From Bacilli bacterium (GTDB lineage Bacteria > Bacillota > Bacilli > Bacillales > Amphibacillaceae), in assembly GCA_012838505.1 (NCBI GenBank), contig DUPD01000030.1, positions 1 to 53,691 of the forward strand: a stretch of 53,691 nucleotides of DNA, read 5' to 3'. Position numbers and translations under genes: made by a program. The notes below the pieces were generated by a model, which saw nothing but the letters and a program-made list of their open reading frames with translations, was not told where the DNA came from and made no database searches. This document shows, one piece after another, positions 25,971 through 34,115 of the stretch; position 1 is the stretch's first letter; every line of letters begins with the position of its first letter.

Positions 25971-27515
25971 ATGAATCGAATCGTCATAGTCGATGATGAA
26001 CAATTTGTTAGAAAAGGGATTATTGCATTGGTCGATTGGGAGAAAATCAATTATCATGTTGCTGGGGAAGCCAGTAACGGAGAAGATGCACTAGAATTGA
26101 TTTTGAATGAAAAACCCGATGTTGTTTTAACGGATATTCGTATGCCAGTTTTCGATGGACTTAAATTAATAAAGAAGGTTAAAGAGTTAGCGATTAAAGT
26201 ACCCAAATTTATTATTATTAGTGGCTACAATGATTTTGAGTATGCTCAGCGGGCAGTTAGACTAAGTGTGACAGATTTTATTTTAAAACCAATTGATAAA
26301 GACGAACTTGAAGAAACGTTTATGAATTTAGCACCAATTATTGAGCGAGAGTATCTTGAAGAGCGGGCGAATCAACGATTTGTTAATTTTAGTCTTTACC
26401 AACGTATTATCGCTGAAGGAAGCGAACCAACAGCCCAGGAATTAGCGGTTTTAACCGGAGATATAGACAAACGGAATTGTTATTTAATTATAGATATTCG
26501 TGAACATCCATTAAGTGATAAAGCGGACGAACAAATAAGTCGAGCGATCTCTGACTTCATTGGGGATCCATATGTGTTTATTCACCCATTTGAGCACGAT
26601 CACTTTGGTGTCATTTTGCAAGAAAAACATTTACCTCAAAATATTAATGAAGTGACATGGTTCTTATCACGACTGAAATCGCATTTAGAAAAAGAGTTAG
26701 GGAATCAGGTTTTTCTTTTTGCTGGTGAGGTAGAGACTGGATTAAGTGGGCTACTGAATTCTTACCAAACAGCACTAGTAACGAGCGAACGTCGTTATAT
26801 TCAATCGGATGACCATCCACTCATGTATAATGAAACGATTGCTAAGAATCATGAAGAAAACAAACCATTAGACGATCAGCTCATCACAGAATTGATTGAG
26901 AAAATTGAAGAGAATAAACCAAAAGAAATTAGGAAACAAGTTGATAAATGGGTGGGTGAAGTTCTAGAAAGTGGAACATCAGTTGATTCTGTAAAAATGT
27001 TCTTATTCCAATTGGAGAAAAAACTAGAGTCTACGATTCATCAGTTATCTGGAGACGAAGATCCAGATAATGAATTGGATTCACTTGTTGCAATTTTTGA
27101 GCAGAAGAGGACGTTAGAAGAGTTAAAAAATGACCTTGAAGGCTATGTGTTGAAAGCAGGAGAAGTAATCTGTAAGTTAAGTAAAGAGAGATATAACGGT
27201 GATATTTATAAAGTGAAGCGTTATATTAATAAGCATTATCATGAGAATTTAACGTTGAAAAAAATTGCTGGTAAATTTTTTATGAATCCTGTTTATTTAG
27301 GTCAATTATTTAAAAAGACCTATGGTATTTACTTCAAGGATTACTTGTTAGAAATTCGGATTGAAAAAGCAAAACAAATCTTACGCCAAACAGATATGAG
27401 AATTTATGAAGTTGCAGAGCAAGTGGGCTTTGGAAGTCCGGATTACTTTGTGACACAATTTGAAAAGATGGAAGGTAGCACACCATCCAAATACCGACAA
27501 CGAATCATAAACTAA
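25971..27515 (+). CDS. YesN-type two-component response regulator (AraC output), xylan locus
   Basis: The 514-residue regulator has a receiver domain (residues 1-120) with acidic pair D8/D9, phospho-acceptor D55 in LTDIRMP and K106 in ILKPID. A long variable middle with a helical part follows, then a C-terminal AraC DNA-binding domain (about 410-512) with two helix-turn-helix units, including LTLKKIAGKFFMNPVYLGQL and VAEQVGFGSPDYFVTQFEK. It is the natural partner of the YesM-type kinase at 32070, as in the Geobacillus XynC-XynD pair that activates xylo-oligosaccharide import. Unusually it stands 4.5 kb away from the kinase, with two convergent hydrolase genes between. tmaaggaggt-type ribosome site (aaggaggttt) precedes ATG. 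Confidence 0.92.
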   Translation: MNRIVIVDDEQFVRKGIIALVDWEKINYHVAGEASNGEDALELILNEKPDVVLTDIRMPVFDGLKLIKKVKELAIKVPKFIIISGYNDFEYAQRAVRLSVTDFILKPIDKDELEETFMNLAPIIEREYLEERANQRFVNFSLYQRIIAEGSEPTAQELAVLTGDIDKRNCYLIIDIREHPLSDKADEQISRAISDFIGDPYVFIHPFEHDHFGVILQEKHLPQNINEVTWFLSRLKSHLEKELGNQVFLFAGEVETGLSGLLNSYQTALVTSERRYIQSDDHPLMYNETIAKNHEENKPLDDQLITELIEKIEENKPKEIRKQVDKWVGEVLESGTSVDSVKMFLFQLEKKLESTIHQLSGDEDPDNELDSLVAIFEQKRTLEELKNDLEGYVLKAGEVICKLSKERYNGDIYKVKRYINKHYHENLTLKKIAGKFFMNPVYLGQLFKKTYGIYFKDYLLEIRIEKAKQILRQTDMRIYEVAEQVGFGSPDYFVTQFEKMEGSTPSKYRQRIIN

Positions 27516-27521
27516 CAAACT

Positions 27522-27562
27522 AAAAAGCACCTAACACTCCTTTGGAGGGTTAGGTGCTTTTA
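27522..27562. terminator. Bidirectional terminator between response regulator and GH43 gene
   Basis: A near-perfect long hairpin (aaaagcacctaac with gttaggtgctttt and an inner ctcc/ggag helix) with A and T runs on the two sides. It serves both convergent genes. Confidence 0.92.
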
Positions 27563-27585
27563 TTGATTCACTAACGTCATATGAA

Positions 27586-29193
27586 TTAATTTTTTGGATC
27601 GTAGACGAAGTAGTCGAAGTCGGCGTGCAGTCTTTCGCCAGATGTGTCCTGAACACACATACCAACGAATGCACCAGTAAAGAATCCACCACCACGAATA
27701 TAATCATCAGATAACTTATAAGACTTAAAGACAGGGCCAATTGCTTCCCACTTCTCACCATCTAAGCTATATGAATACTGATAATCGTTATAGTCTACCT
27801 CAACACGCAAGTAAACAGGACGATCATCTTGTGGAAGGACAACTTCTGAACCTTTAATTGGCTGTGAGAAGTCAAGGTTATCTAGAGTCATGATATCTAG
27901 AATACGACCTTTCTCTTCGTGATGAGTAATATTTAGATATGTCCAGTTATCAGTGTTGTAATAATTAACGAGTCCAGCTGCTTGCTGATACGTTTCAGGC
28001 TTAAATTCAACCTTTGTTTCAGCAGTAAACTGAAAATGCTGCCAACGACGAGCAACATGTGCTTGTGTGAACAGTGATGTTAATGATTCACGACCGTAAA
28101 TACGTAAATGCCCTGGTCGATCCTTCAATGAAACAATCTCTTCACCAAGTGGAATACGTAGTGATTGGAAGTCTAATGGTAAAGCATCACCATCAAAGTC
28201 TTCCTTCACTGGTGCTGGTTCAAATGGTTGTTCTTTAATATTTGGTCCATTAATTTCATCTTTAGGATAGTTTCCATCAACAATGTATGGCCAACCATCT
28301 TTCCACTCAACTTCTTGAATCGCTGTTTCACGTCCAAGTGGGCAATAACCACGTGGATCAAGTAAAGGATCAACTTCTTTAGGAAGTACGCGTCCTGTTA
28401 AGTGAACAAAGAACCACTCATCTGTATGCGTATGAATAAATGATCCATGACCTGCTTTTTGCAACGTGATTCTAGGGTGTGCAAATGATGAGATCAATGG
28501 ATTTTCAGGATGAACCTCATAAGGACCATCGATATTTTTAGAGCGTGCAATTGTTGCTTGGTGATCATACTTCGTTCCACCTTCAGCTGTAAGTAAGTAG
28601 TAGTAACCATCAATATAATATTGATGTGGCGCTTCTACTAACTTAATATCTGTCCCTGCAAAAATATTTTTCTTCTCACTAACTAATTTCTTTTGATCAT
28701 GATCATACTCTTGCATGATGATGCCATCGAAGTTATGGTGGCCTTCACGGTGATCCCAATACATGTTTGTCAAATATTTTTTCCCTGTGTTTGGATCGTG
28801 GAATAGTGATGGGTCAAATCCTGAACTATTCAATCGGATTGGTTCCGACCACTCTCCATCAATTGTCTCACAAGTTGTTAGATAGTTTGTGACATCCTTC
28901 CATCTGCCATCGGTTACTTTAACGTCAGAGTAGATTAGCCAGAACTGGTCATCATGATATGAAAGTTGTGGTGCCCAAACACCGCCTGAGTTGGGGTTTC
29001 CTTTCATATCTAAAAGGGATGTACGATTTAATGGGCGTGAAACAAGTTTCCAGTTTTTTAGATCCTTTGAGTGGTGAATGCTTACGCCTGGAAACCACTC
29101 GAATGTAGATGTTGCAATATAATAGTCTTCACCTGACCGGCAAATACTTGGATCCGGGTTAAATCCAGTTAAAATAGGGTTTTGTATTTTCAA
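27586..29193 (-). CDS. xynB: GH43 beta-xylosidase (intracellular)
   Basis: The enzyme releases xylose from the non-reducing end of xylo-oligosaccharides by inversion. The 535-residue protein has the five-bladed GH43 catalytic domain with the three carboxylates in register with Geobacillus XynB3: base D14 (FNPDPSICR), D127 (SSGFDPSLF) and acid E187 (KLVEAPHQY). A C-terminal beta-sandwich (about residues 330-535), typical of the GH43_11 group, closes the active site. No signal peptide is present, so it acts on imported sugars. It follows rex by 14 nt on the same strand and forms an operon with it. Confidence 0.95.
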   Translation of the reverse strand: MKIQNPILTGFNPDPSICRSGEDYYIATSTFEWFPGVSIHHSKDLKNWKLVSRPLNRTSLLDMKGNPNSGGVWAPQLSYHDDQFWLIYSDVKVTDGRWKDVTNYLTTCETIDGEWSEPIRLNSSGFDPSLFHDPNTGKKYLTNMYWDHREGHHNFDGIIMQEYDHDQKKLVSEKKNIFAGTDIKLVEAPHQYYIDGYYYLLTAEGGTKYDHQATIARSKNIDGPYEVHPENPLISSFAHPRITLQKAGHGSFIHTHTDEWFFVHLTGRVLPKEVDPLLDPRGYCPLGRETAIQEVEWKDGWPYIVDGNYPKDEINGPNIKEQPFEPAPVKEDFDGDALPLDFQSLRIPLGEEIVSLKDRPGHLRIYGRESLTSLFTQAHVARRWQHFQFTAETKVEFKPETYQQAAGLVNYYNTDNWTYLNITHHEEKGRILDIMTLDNLDFSQPIKGSEVVLPQDDRPVYLRVEVDYNDYQYSYSLDGEKWEAIGPVFKSYKLSDDYIRGGGFFTGAFVGMCVQDTSGERLHADFDYFVYDPKN

Positions 29194-29207
29194 TTAAATA
29201 ACCTCCA

Positions 29208-30338
29208 TTATTTCCAAATTTTAAATTTCCCAGCTAAAGAGATTAAGCTGAAGAAGTATAGGCAGTTGTCATAATAGCGTCTTTCACCAGTACGTAATGG
29301 CGTTTCCCAAAACTTTTTAACATAATGATCACTTAATTCGCCTTCTGTTGCGAGGGATGCCATTGCAAGAGATGCAAGTAATCCGATTGGGTGTAGTGAT
29401 TTTTCTTCAAATGGCTCACCATCAATTTTATAACGGCTATAGTCATCAACTGCAATATCTTTGAAGAATTTTTGAACTTTATCATTCACTTCAAGAGGGG
29501 TGTTTGGATCAGCAAACCACTCATTATCTAAACCAACATTCATGATGACACGGTATGAATCACTAAAGAAATCGCCAAAACCACGGATATGGTTCGGTGA
29601 GCCGTCATAGAATGCGTACTCAGGTGAAAGTCCTGTTTCATCGTGTGCAGCTAGACGGATATAGGCTCGGCTAGCTTCGGCAGCTTCCTTCCAGAATGGT
29701 CGATCGTCCTCTGCAGCCATTTCTGCAAACAGTTCATAGAAATGAGGCAAGTGATAGGATGGGTCAGAAAAATCAACCTCAGGAATGAATTTAATTAATT
29801 TATTTTCTGGATCCCACATTGGGTGCCCATCGTTATTTTCTCCTTTGTGAAGACAGTCAATTAATAAAGATGTTGCCTGTTCCGAATAATTAAATGGCGC
29901 TTCACGATCCCCCCAACGTTTTGAGGCAAAGTAGAGAGCCATTGCAAAGTATTCTTCACCATCTGGTGCGGGTCCATGTGCATTTTTTGTTCCATCAAGT
30001 TGACATGACCAAGCGAAGTAGCCTGCATGAAGCCCTTCTTCCATGTACATATATTTTTTTGTCCATTTCCAGATTCGGTCAAAGATATCTTGGCGATCCA
30101 TTTGAACAGCCATCATCATTCCGTATGATTGGCCTTCTGTTCTAACATCATTGTTACCTGTATCGACCATGTATCCCATATCATCATCTGTTTCGAAATA
30201 AATTTGCGTTTCTGGGTATTGATCAGTAAAAAGTCGATCCCAAGTATCCTGAACTTTAGCATCAACGTCTTTTTCATCAATGCCTAGTTCGCTAAATAGG
30301 TTTCGATATTCATTTGTATAATAAGCTCCTTTTCTCAT
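29208..30338 (-). CDS. rex: GH8 reducing-end xylose-releasing exo-oligoxylanase (Rex)
   Basis: Rex removes single xyloses from the reducing end of xylo-oligosaccharides of three or more units, complementing the non-reducing-end GH43 enzyme. The 376-residue protein has the GH8 acid E68 (DVRTEGQSYGMM) and the base D260 (FFSDSYRV). An LHP triplet at 315-317 (KSLHPIGLL) corresponds to the kink that blocks one side of the cleft in B. halodurans Rex and defines the exo action. No signal peptide. It is the first gene of the minus-strand pair, with ggaggtaatt upstream and a cre-like site about 120 nt before the start. Confidence 0.93.
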   Translation of the reverse strand: MRKGAYYTNEYRNLFSELGIDEKDVDAKVQDTWDRLFTDQYPETQIYFETDDDMGYMVDTGNNDVRTEGQSYGMMMAVQMDRQDIFDRIWKWTKKYMYMEEGLHAGYFAWSCQLDGTKNAHGPAPDGEEYFAMALYFASKRWGDREAPFNYSEQATSLLIDCLHKGENNDGHPMWDPENKLIKFIPEVDFSDPSYHLPHFYELFAEMAAEDDRPFWKEAAEASRAYIRLAAHDETGLSPEYAFYDGSPNHIRGFGDFFSDSYRVIMNVGLDNEWFADPNTPLEVNDKVQKFFKDIAVDDYSRYKIDGEPFEEKSLHPIGLLASLAMASLATEGELSDHYVKKFWETPLRTGERRYYDNCLYFFSLISLAGKFKIWK

Positions 30339-30457
30339 TTAATTACCTCCATAATTTTTATAGTTGTATTGAACAGTAGGTGCTACATTTGCTTGATTCG
30401 AGCAATATTTTAGTGATGAAAACTTTTTAAAAGACTTCATCAAAATAATCATACAAA

Positions 30458-30471
30458 AGAAAGCGCTTAAA
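30458..30471 (-). promoter_or_regulatory. cre-like site for rex-xynB
   Basis: AGAAAGCGCTTAAA (TTTAAGCGCTTTCT on the minus strand) contains the AAGCGCTT core of CcpA catabolite-responsive elements. It lies about 120 nt before rex. The ends deviate from the TGWAANCGNTNWCA consensus. Confidence 0.5.
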
Positions 30472-30604
30472 ATCTAGCGTGAAACTTAAAGAGATAGCTA
30501 GAAAAACTATAGAATTATCCGTAACTTATTAATAATCTGACTTAAATTGCTGGAATTTTTAAGAGAGTTTACTTTTTGAAGAAAACTCTTTAATTACTAT
30601 TGAG

Positions 30605-30618
30605 TGAAAGCGCTTAAT
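30605..30618 (+). promoter_or_regulatory. cre-like site before the sensor-module genes
   Basis: TGAAAGCGCTTAAT matches the CcpA consensus except at the last two positions and sits beside the AT-rich promoter zone upstream of the lipoprotein gene. Confidence 0.6.
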
Positions 30619-30663
30619 GGAATGTTATATTATATTTATGGTAGAATAGAGAGGAAAATAAAG

Positions 30664-30705
30664 ATGATTAATTAGCCAATAGAAGTGGCTTTGTAATTTA
30701 ATCAT
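30664..30705 (+). repeat. Inverted repeat in the leader before the lipoprotein gene
   Basis: atgattaa (30664-30671) pairs with ttaatcat (30698-30705), and agcca (30674-30678) with tggct (30686-30690). It would form a two-part hairpin in the leader RNA, about 70 nt before the start, or it is a protein site. No T run follows. Confidence 0.5.
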
Positions 30706-30777
30706 TAAGTATATTTTGTTGCTTATAATTGGTTAGTTGCAAAGTTATTGATCATTTTAAATCAGGAGTTGTTTATT

Positions 30778-31317
30778 TTGAGAAAGTTTATCGTAGTCAT
30801 TATGGTAAGCCTAACCTTAGTAGGTTGTAATTATAGTGGTGAGGGAAAACACGACCCAGAGACACTGCAAGTTTTATTTTTAACTAGTATTCCTTTAGAG
30901 TACAGTGAGACGGTCGAGGATTATATTCGTGATATTTTAGTTGATGAAATTGATGATGGTTTAAACTTAGAAGTAACGCTAGCGATGCCCAATTTTGATC
31001 GATTAACGATCGAAGTGATGAATCGTGAGGCAGATATGTTTATTATCGATGGATGGCTGATCCCGCCACTGTTAGATCCATTGGGATTAACTGTGCTTGA
31101 TCAATTTTATGAGCAAATAGATCCTGAAGTCAGAGCAACATATATGACTGAAAATGAAGAAGGAACGGATGAACACCTCTATTTAGTTCCATTAAACGAA
31201 GGATCCGCTTTTCATGAATACACTGGTTTTATTGTTGAAAGTGGTTTAGCGGTAGGTATCGTTTCATCAAGTCCGCATCAGGATGCAGCATTTAAATTAA
31301 TTGAAGAATGGTTATAG
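30778..31317 (+). CDS. Small solute-binding-like lipoprotein
   Basis: The product is a lipoprotein of 179 residues from TTG 30778 (caggag 9 nt upstream); an in-frame ATG ten codons earlier would spoil the signal peptide. It has signal RKFIVVIMVSLTLVGC (lipobox LVGC). The body reads like a very short periplasmic binding protein: a first strand LQVLFLTSIPLEYSETVEDYI, then NREADMFIIDGWLIPPLLD, where such proteins list their hinge, and a closing GIVSSSPHQDAAFKLIEEWL, as in the C-terminus of carbohydrate-binding proteins. It is less than half the length of a normal binding protein. It is followed by DUF624 and the YesM-type kinase, and could present ligand to the kinase. The family itself is not named. 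Confidence 0.75.
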   Translation: MRKFIVVIMVSLTLVGCNYSGEGKHDPETLQVLFLTSIPLEYSETVEDYIRDILVDEIDDGLNLEVTLAMPNFDRLTIEVMNREADMFIIDGWLIPPLLDPLGLTVLDQFYEQIDPEVRATYMTENEEGTDEHLYLVPLNEGSAFHEYTGFIVESGLAVGIVSSSPHQDAAFKLIEEWL

Positions 31318-31331
31318 GAGTGTGAGTTATA

Positions 31332-32039
31332 TTGGGGAATGATAACAACTATGGGCTTATTTCAACACGATTTTACCGAATGGCTGAATGGATTTGGCGC
31401 TTTGCTTACGTCAATTTACTTTGGCTAGGATTTAGCTTGCTAGGATTAGGGTTTCTAGGGATTTTCCCAGCGACAGTTGCTGTATATGCCGTTGTACGTA
31501 AGTGGTTAACTGGTCAAACAGAAGTCTCAATCATTAAGTTATTTTGGTCAACATTTAAAGCAGATTTCCTGCGTGCAAATATTCTAGGGTATCTCCTTAG
31601 TGCGATTGGATTCGTGATTTGGTATAACTATCAATACTTGCTTACAGCGACAGGTTTTGAACATACGATAATTTTAATCTTTTGGTTGGTTGCTGTAGTA
31701 TTATTCGTACTAATAGTTGTCTTTTTATTTCCTGTCTATGTTCACTTTAAAATGCCATTGTTTCACTATTTTAAGGCTGCTATTACAATTGCCTTGGCAA
31801 GCCCATTAGCTTTAGTTTCAGTAGGAATCGGCTTATGGATTGCATTTCAGCTCTTCTCATTTATACCAGGGTTAATTCCGTTTTATTCAGTCAGCCTTAC
31901 CAGCTGGTTAATCATGTGGGCAACCTTACAAGCGCTACAGCGAATTGAACGCAAAAAAGAGCGAATTGAAAATAACGAAGATTCTATAAAATATAGATGG
32001 GAAAAGGTAAAAGAGAAATTTAGTTCGTCTAATGATTAA
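31332..32039 (+). CDS. DUF624 (YesV-type) membrane protein
   Basis: The 235-residue protein has about five hydrophobic segments. The N-terminal pattern (FYRMAEWIWRFAYVNLLWLGF then GIFPATVAVYAVVRKWL) is that of DUF624/YesV proteins, which regularly neighbour YesM/YesN kinases and Lpl-type sugar ABC genes. The role is unknown; proposed links to transporter assembly or sensing are not established. The start is TTG 31332, 11 nt after aggag, which overlaps the stop of the lipoprotein gene. It is cotranscribed with the kinase 30 nt on. Confidence 0.85.
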   Translation: MGNDNNYGLISTRFYRMAEWIWRFAYVNLLWLGFSLLGLGFLGIFPATVAVYAVVRKWLTGQTEVSIIKLFWSTFKADFLRANILGYLLSAIGFVIWYNYQYLLTATGFEHTIILIFWLVAVVLFVLIVVFLFPVYVHFKMPLFHYFKAAITIALASPLALVSVGIGLWIAFQLFSFIPGLIPFYSVSLTSWLIMWATLQALQRIERKKERIENNEDSIKYRWEKVKEKFSSSND

Positions 32040-32069
32040 TTATGTCGTAGCAAAAGGAGGAGTCTGCAA

Positions 32070-33809
32070 TTGAAGGTAATTATACAGTCATTCAATAACT
32101 TAAAAATGCGCAATAAATTTTTAATTGTCTACTTATTGTCTGTCTTACTACCTATTGTTGTGACGAACTCCGCCTTTTACATTGTGACGAACAACCGCTT
32201 TGTTGAGCAAAAAAAAATCGATATTGAACTTGTGTTAAACCAAACAAAGCAGGATTTTGCCAATCTAACTGATCAAGCGATAGGCCTCGCGACTACATTA
32301 TACTTAGATGTGAGATTGTATAGTTTTTTTGACCGTGACTATCCTTCGCCGATTGAATATATTGAAAGCTATAATCAAGTGATTAAGCAATATAATATGT
32401 CAGCTCCACTCTATAACGGGGTACGAAATGTAACCTTTTTTACAGATAACCCAACTGTTTTAGGAGGAGGTGGAGTCGAAAATCTGACGGAACCAGAATT
32501 TGATCATCTAGGTGAAACGGGACATCCACATGCGTATATTGATATGAATCATGATCTTGATGATGATATCAGCTTATCAGTTTATTCAGCACTTGATTAT
32601 TTTTATTTATATAATAAATATGATAATTATATTCGGATTGACATCAATCCACTTGCTCTCAGGCAAGTGTTTAACAATGTCGCTCTGCAAGGAGACCTGT
32701 ACCTACTTAATCAAGATCGGGCAATCATTTATTCAAATAATCAGTTACTTAAATATAGAGAAGGTGAGACCTTCTTTAGTGAAACGGATTTTTCCAGGGA
32801 ATATATTATTTTAGAAACAGTATTACATGATCAACTCTTAGAGGGTTGGAGCATTGTCGCTGTTGTCGACTCAACTGAATTTATAAGTGAATTAATTGAA
32901 TCAAGTCAATTAATTATTATTTTAAGCTTTTTTAATATTATCTTACCTACTTTGGTAATCGTTTATATTTCAAGGACATTTCATGTACGTTTAGATAGTA
33001 TCTTAGGTCATATGAAAAATATTGAAAAACATAACTTTGAAGAATATCCACACGCTAAATCTGAAGATGAGATCGGTCAGCTAGCACGTCAAATTAATCG
33101 AATGACTCGACAGATTAACAAACTCTTTAATGAAGTGTTTCGAACGAATATTGAAAAGAAGGATCTCGAAATTAAGAGTAAACAAGCACAGCTTAGCGCG
33201 CTACAAAGTCAAATTAACCCTCATTTCCTATTTAATGCGCTAGAAACAATCAGGATGCGCAGTTTGATGAAAGATGAAATAGAAACAGCGAAGATCATTC
33301 AAAATATGGCGGGAATCTTTAGAAATTCCCTAACATGGGGGAGAGATTGGGTATCAATTGAAGAAGAAGTAAGCTTGATTAAATCGTTTTTAGAAATTCA
33401 AGCTTATCGTTTTGGAGATAAACTGAATTACAGTGTTGAAGTCGATCCAGATGCAAAAGATATTAAAATTCCAAATCTCGCTTTCTTGCCTTTTGTAGAA
33501 AATGCGAGTATTCATGGTATTGAGCCACTTAAGGAGCAAGGATCAATTCATATTTCAATTTATCGAGAAGATGACCAGCTAATTTTCATAATCACAGATA
33601 ATGGGGTTGGTATCTCACCAGAGCGATTAGCAATCATCGAAAGACAACTAGAGAATGAACAAGATATGGGAGAGAGTGTTGGTATTCAAAATGTTTATTA
33701 TCGATTAAAACTCTATTATAAAGATTCATTTGATTTTAAAATATCTACTGAGATCAATCAAGGAACAACGGTTAAAATTCGTTTGCCGATCGAATTTTAT
33801 CGTATTTAG
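32070..33809 (+). CDS. YesM-type sensor histidine kinase, xylan locus
   Basis: This kinase should sense xylo-oligosaccharides at the cell surface and phosphorylate the YesN-type regulator at 25971. The 579-residue protein has TM1 (about 16-37), a 240-residue extracellular sensor domain, TM2 (about 281-300), HAMP (about 298-352), the His_kinase motif QINPHFLFNALETIRM with phospho-His 385, and a HATPase domain (PFVENASIHGIEP and ITDNGVGI). Such kinases belong to the LytS/YesM group. Start is TTG 32070, 9 nt after aaaaggagg. The gene ends before a terminator, so it is separated from the importer operon. Confidence 0.93.
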   Translation: MKVIIQSFNNLKMRNKFLIVYLLSVLLPIVVTNSAFYIVTNNRFVEQKKIDIELVLNQTKQDFANLTDQAIGLATTLYLDVRLYSFFDRDYPSPIEYIESYNQVIKQYNMSAPLYNGVRNVTFFTDNPTVLGGGGVENLTEPEFDHLGETGHPHAYIDMNHDLDDDISLSVYSALDYFYLYNKYDNYIRIDINPLALRQVFNNVALQGDLYLLNQDRAIIYSNNQLLKYREGETFFSETDFSREYIILETVLHDQLLEGWSIVAVVDSTEFISELIESSQLIIILSFFNIILPTLVIVYISRTFHVRLDSILGHMKNIEKHNFEEYPHAKSEDEIGQLARQINRMTRQINKLFNEVFRTNIEKKDLEIKSKQAQLSALQSQINPHFLFNALETIRMRSLMKDEIETAKIIQNMAGIFRNSLTWGRDWVSIEEEVSLIKSFLEIQAYRFGDKLNYSVEVDPDAKDIKIPNLAFLPFVENASIHGIEPLKEQGSIHISIYREDDQLIFIITDNGVGISPERLAIIERQLENEQDMGESVGIQNVYYRLKLYYKDSFDFKISTEINQGTTVKIRLPIEFYRI

Positions 33810-33825
33810 TCATTCGGCTTGCATT

Positions 33826-33872
33826 AGAGCTATGCTCAAGTCTAAACTTAACGACTTGGATAGCTCTTTTTC
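33826..33872 (+). terminator. Terminator after the sensor kinase
   Basis: agagctat/atagctct plus an inner caagtc/gacttg helix is followed by a TTTTT run. It separates the sensor operon from the importer operon. Confidence 0.9.
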
Positions 33873-33954
33873 AGTTTAAAGGAATCAGTCCTTAAGCACT
33901 ATCATCTATCCTTCTATTAGGATTAATGAGATTTAAGAAAACAGCTCTACAGAT

Positions 33955-33963
33955 TGATATAAT
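33955..33963 (+). promoter_or_regulatory. Extended -10 promoter of the xylo-oligosaccharide importer
   Basis: TGATATAAT is a perfect extended -10. It lies about 150 nt before the binding-protein gene, and both cre sites lie downstream of it, within the leader. No matching -35 is evident, consistent with an activator-dependent promoter. Confidence 0.5.
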
Positions 33964-34043
33964 AGCGTTTGAAGCTATTTTCAAGTTTAACGCCTATATT
34001 TTTTAGGGTTAGCTCTTTAGTTTGTACTGGTGATATTAAGGAT

Positions 34044-34071
34044 TGAAAGCGCTATAATGAAAGTGCTTTCA
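34044..34071 (+). promoter_or_regulatory. Two adjacent cre sites in the importer leader
   Basis: TGAAAGCGCTATAA (34044-34057) and TGAAAGTGCTTTCA (34058-34071) lie directly end to end. Each differs from the CcpA consensus at one position and the second is a perfect palindrome. Being about 80 nt downstream of the promoter, they would work as roadblocks. Confidence 0.7.
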
Positions 34072-34115
34072 TAAGTGAGAGCGAAAAACTTTTATTATGA
34101 GAAAGGGGTAGTAAA

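Larger units (their letters stand above)
30339..30777. other. Divergent regulatory region of the xylan locus
   Basis: This 439-nt gap between rex (minus) and the lipoprotein gene (plus) holds no gene. It contains two cre-like palindromes, an AT-rich promoter zone near 30620-30650 and an inverted repeat at 30664-30705, described separately. It most likely carries both divergent promoters and the target of the YesN regulator, for which no defined motif could be named. Confidence 0.6.
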
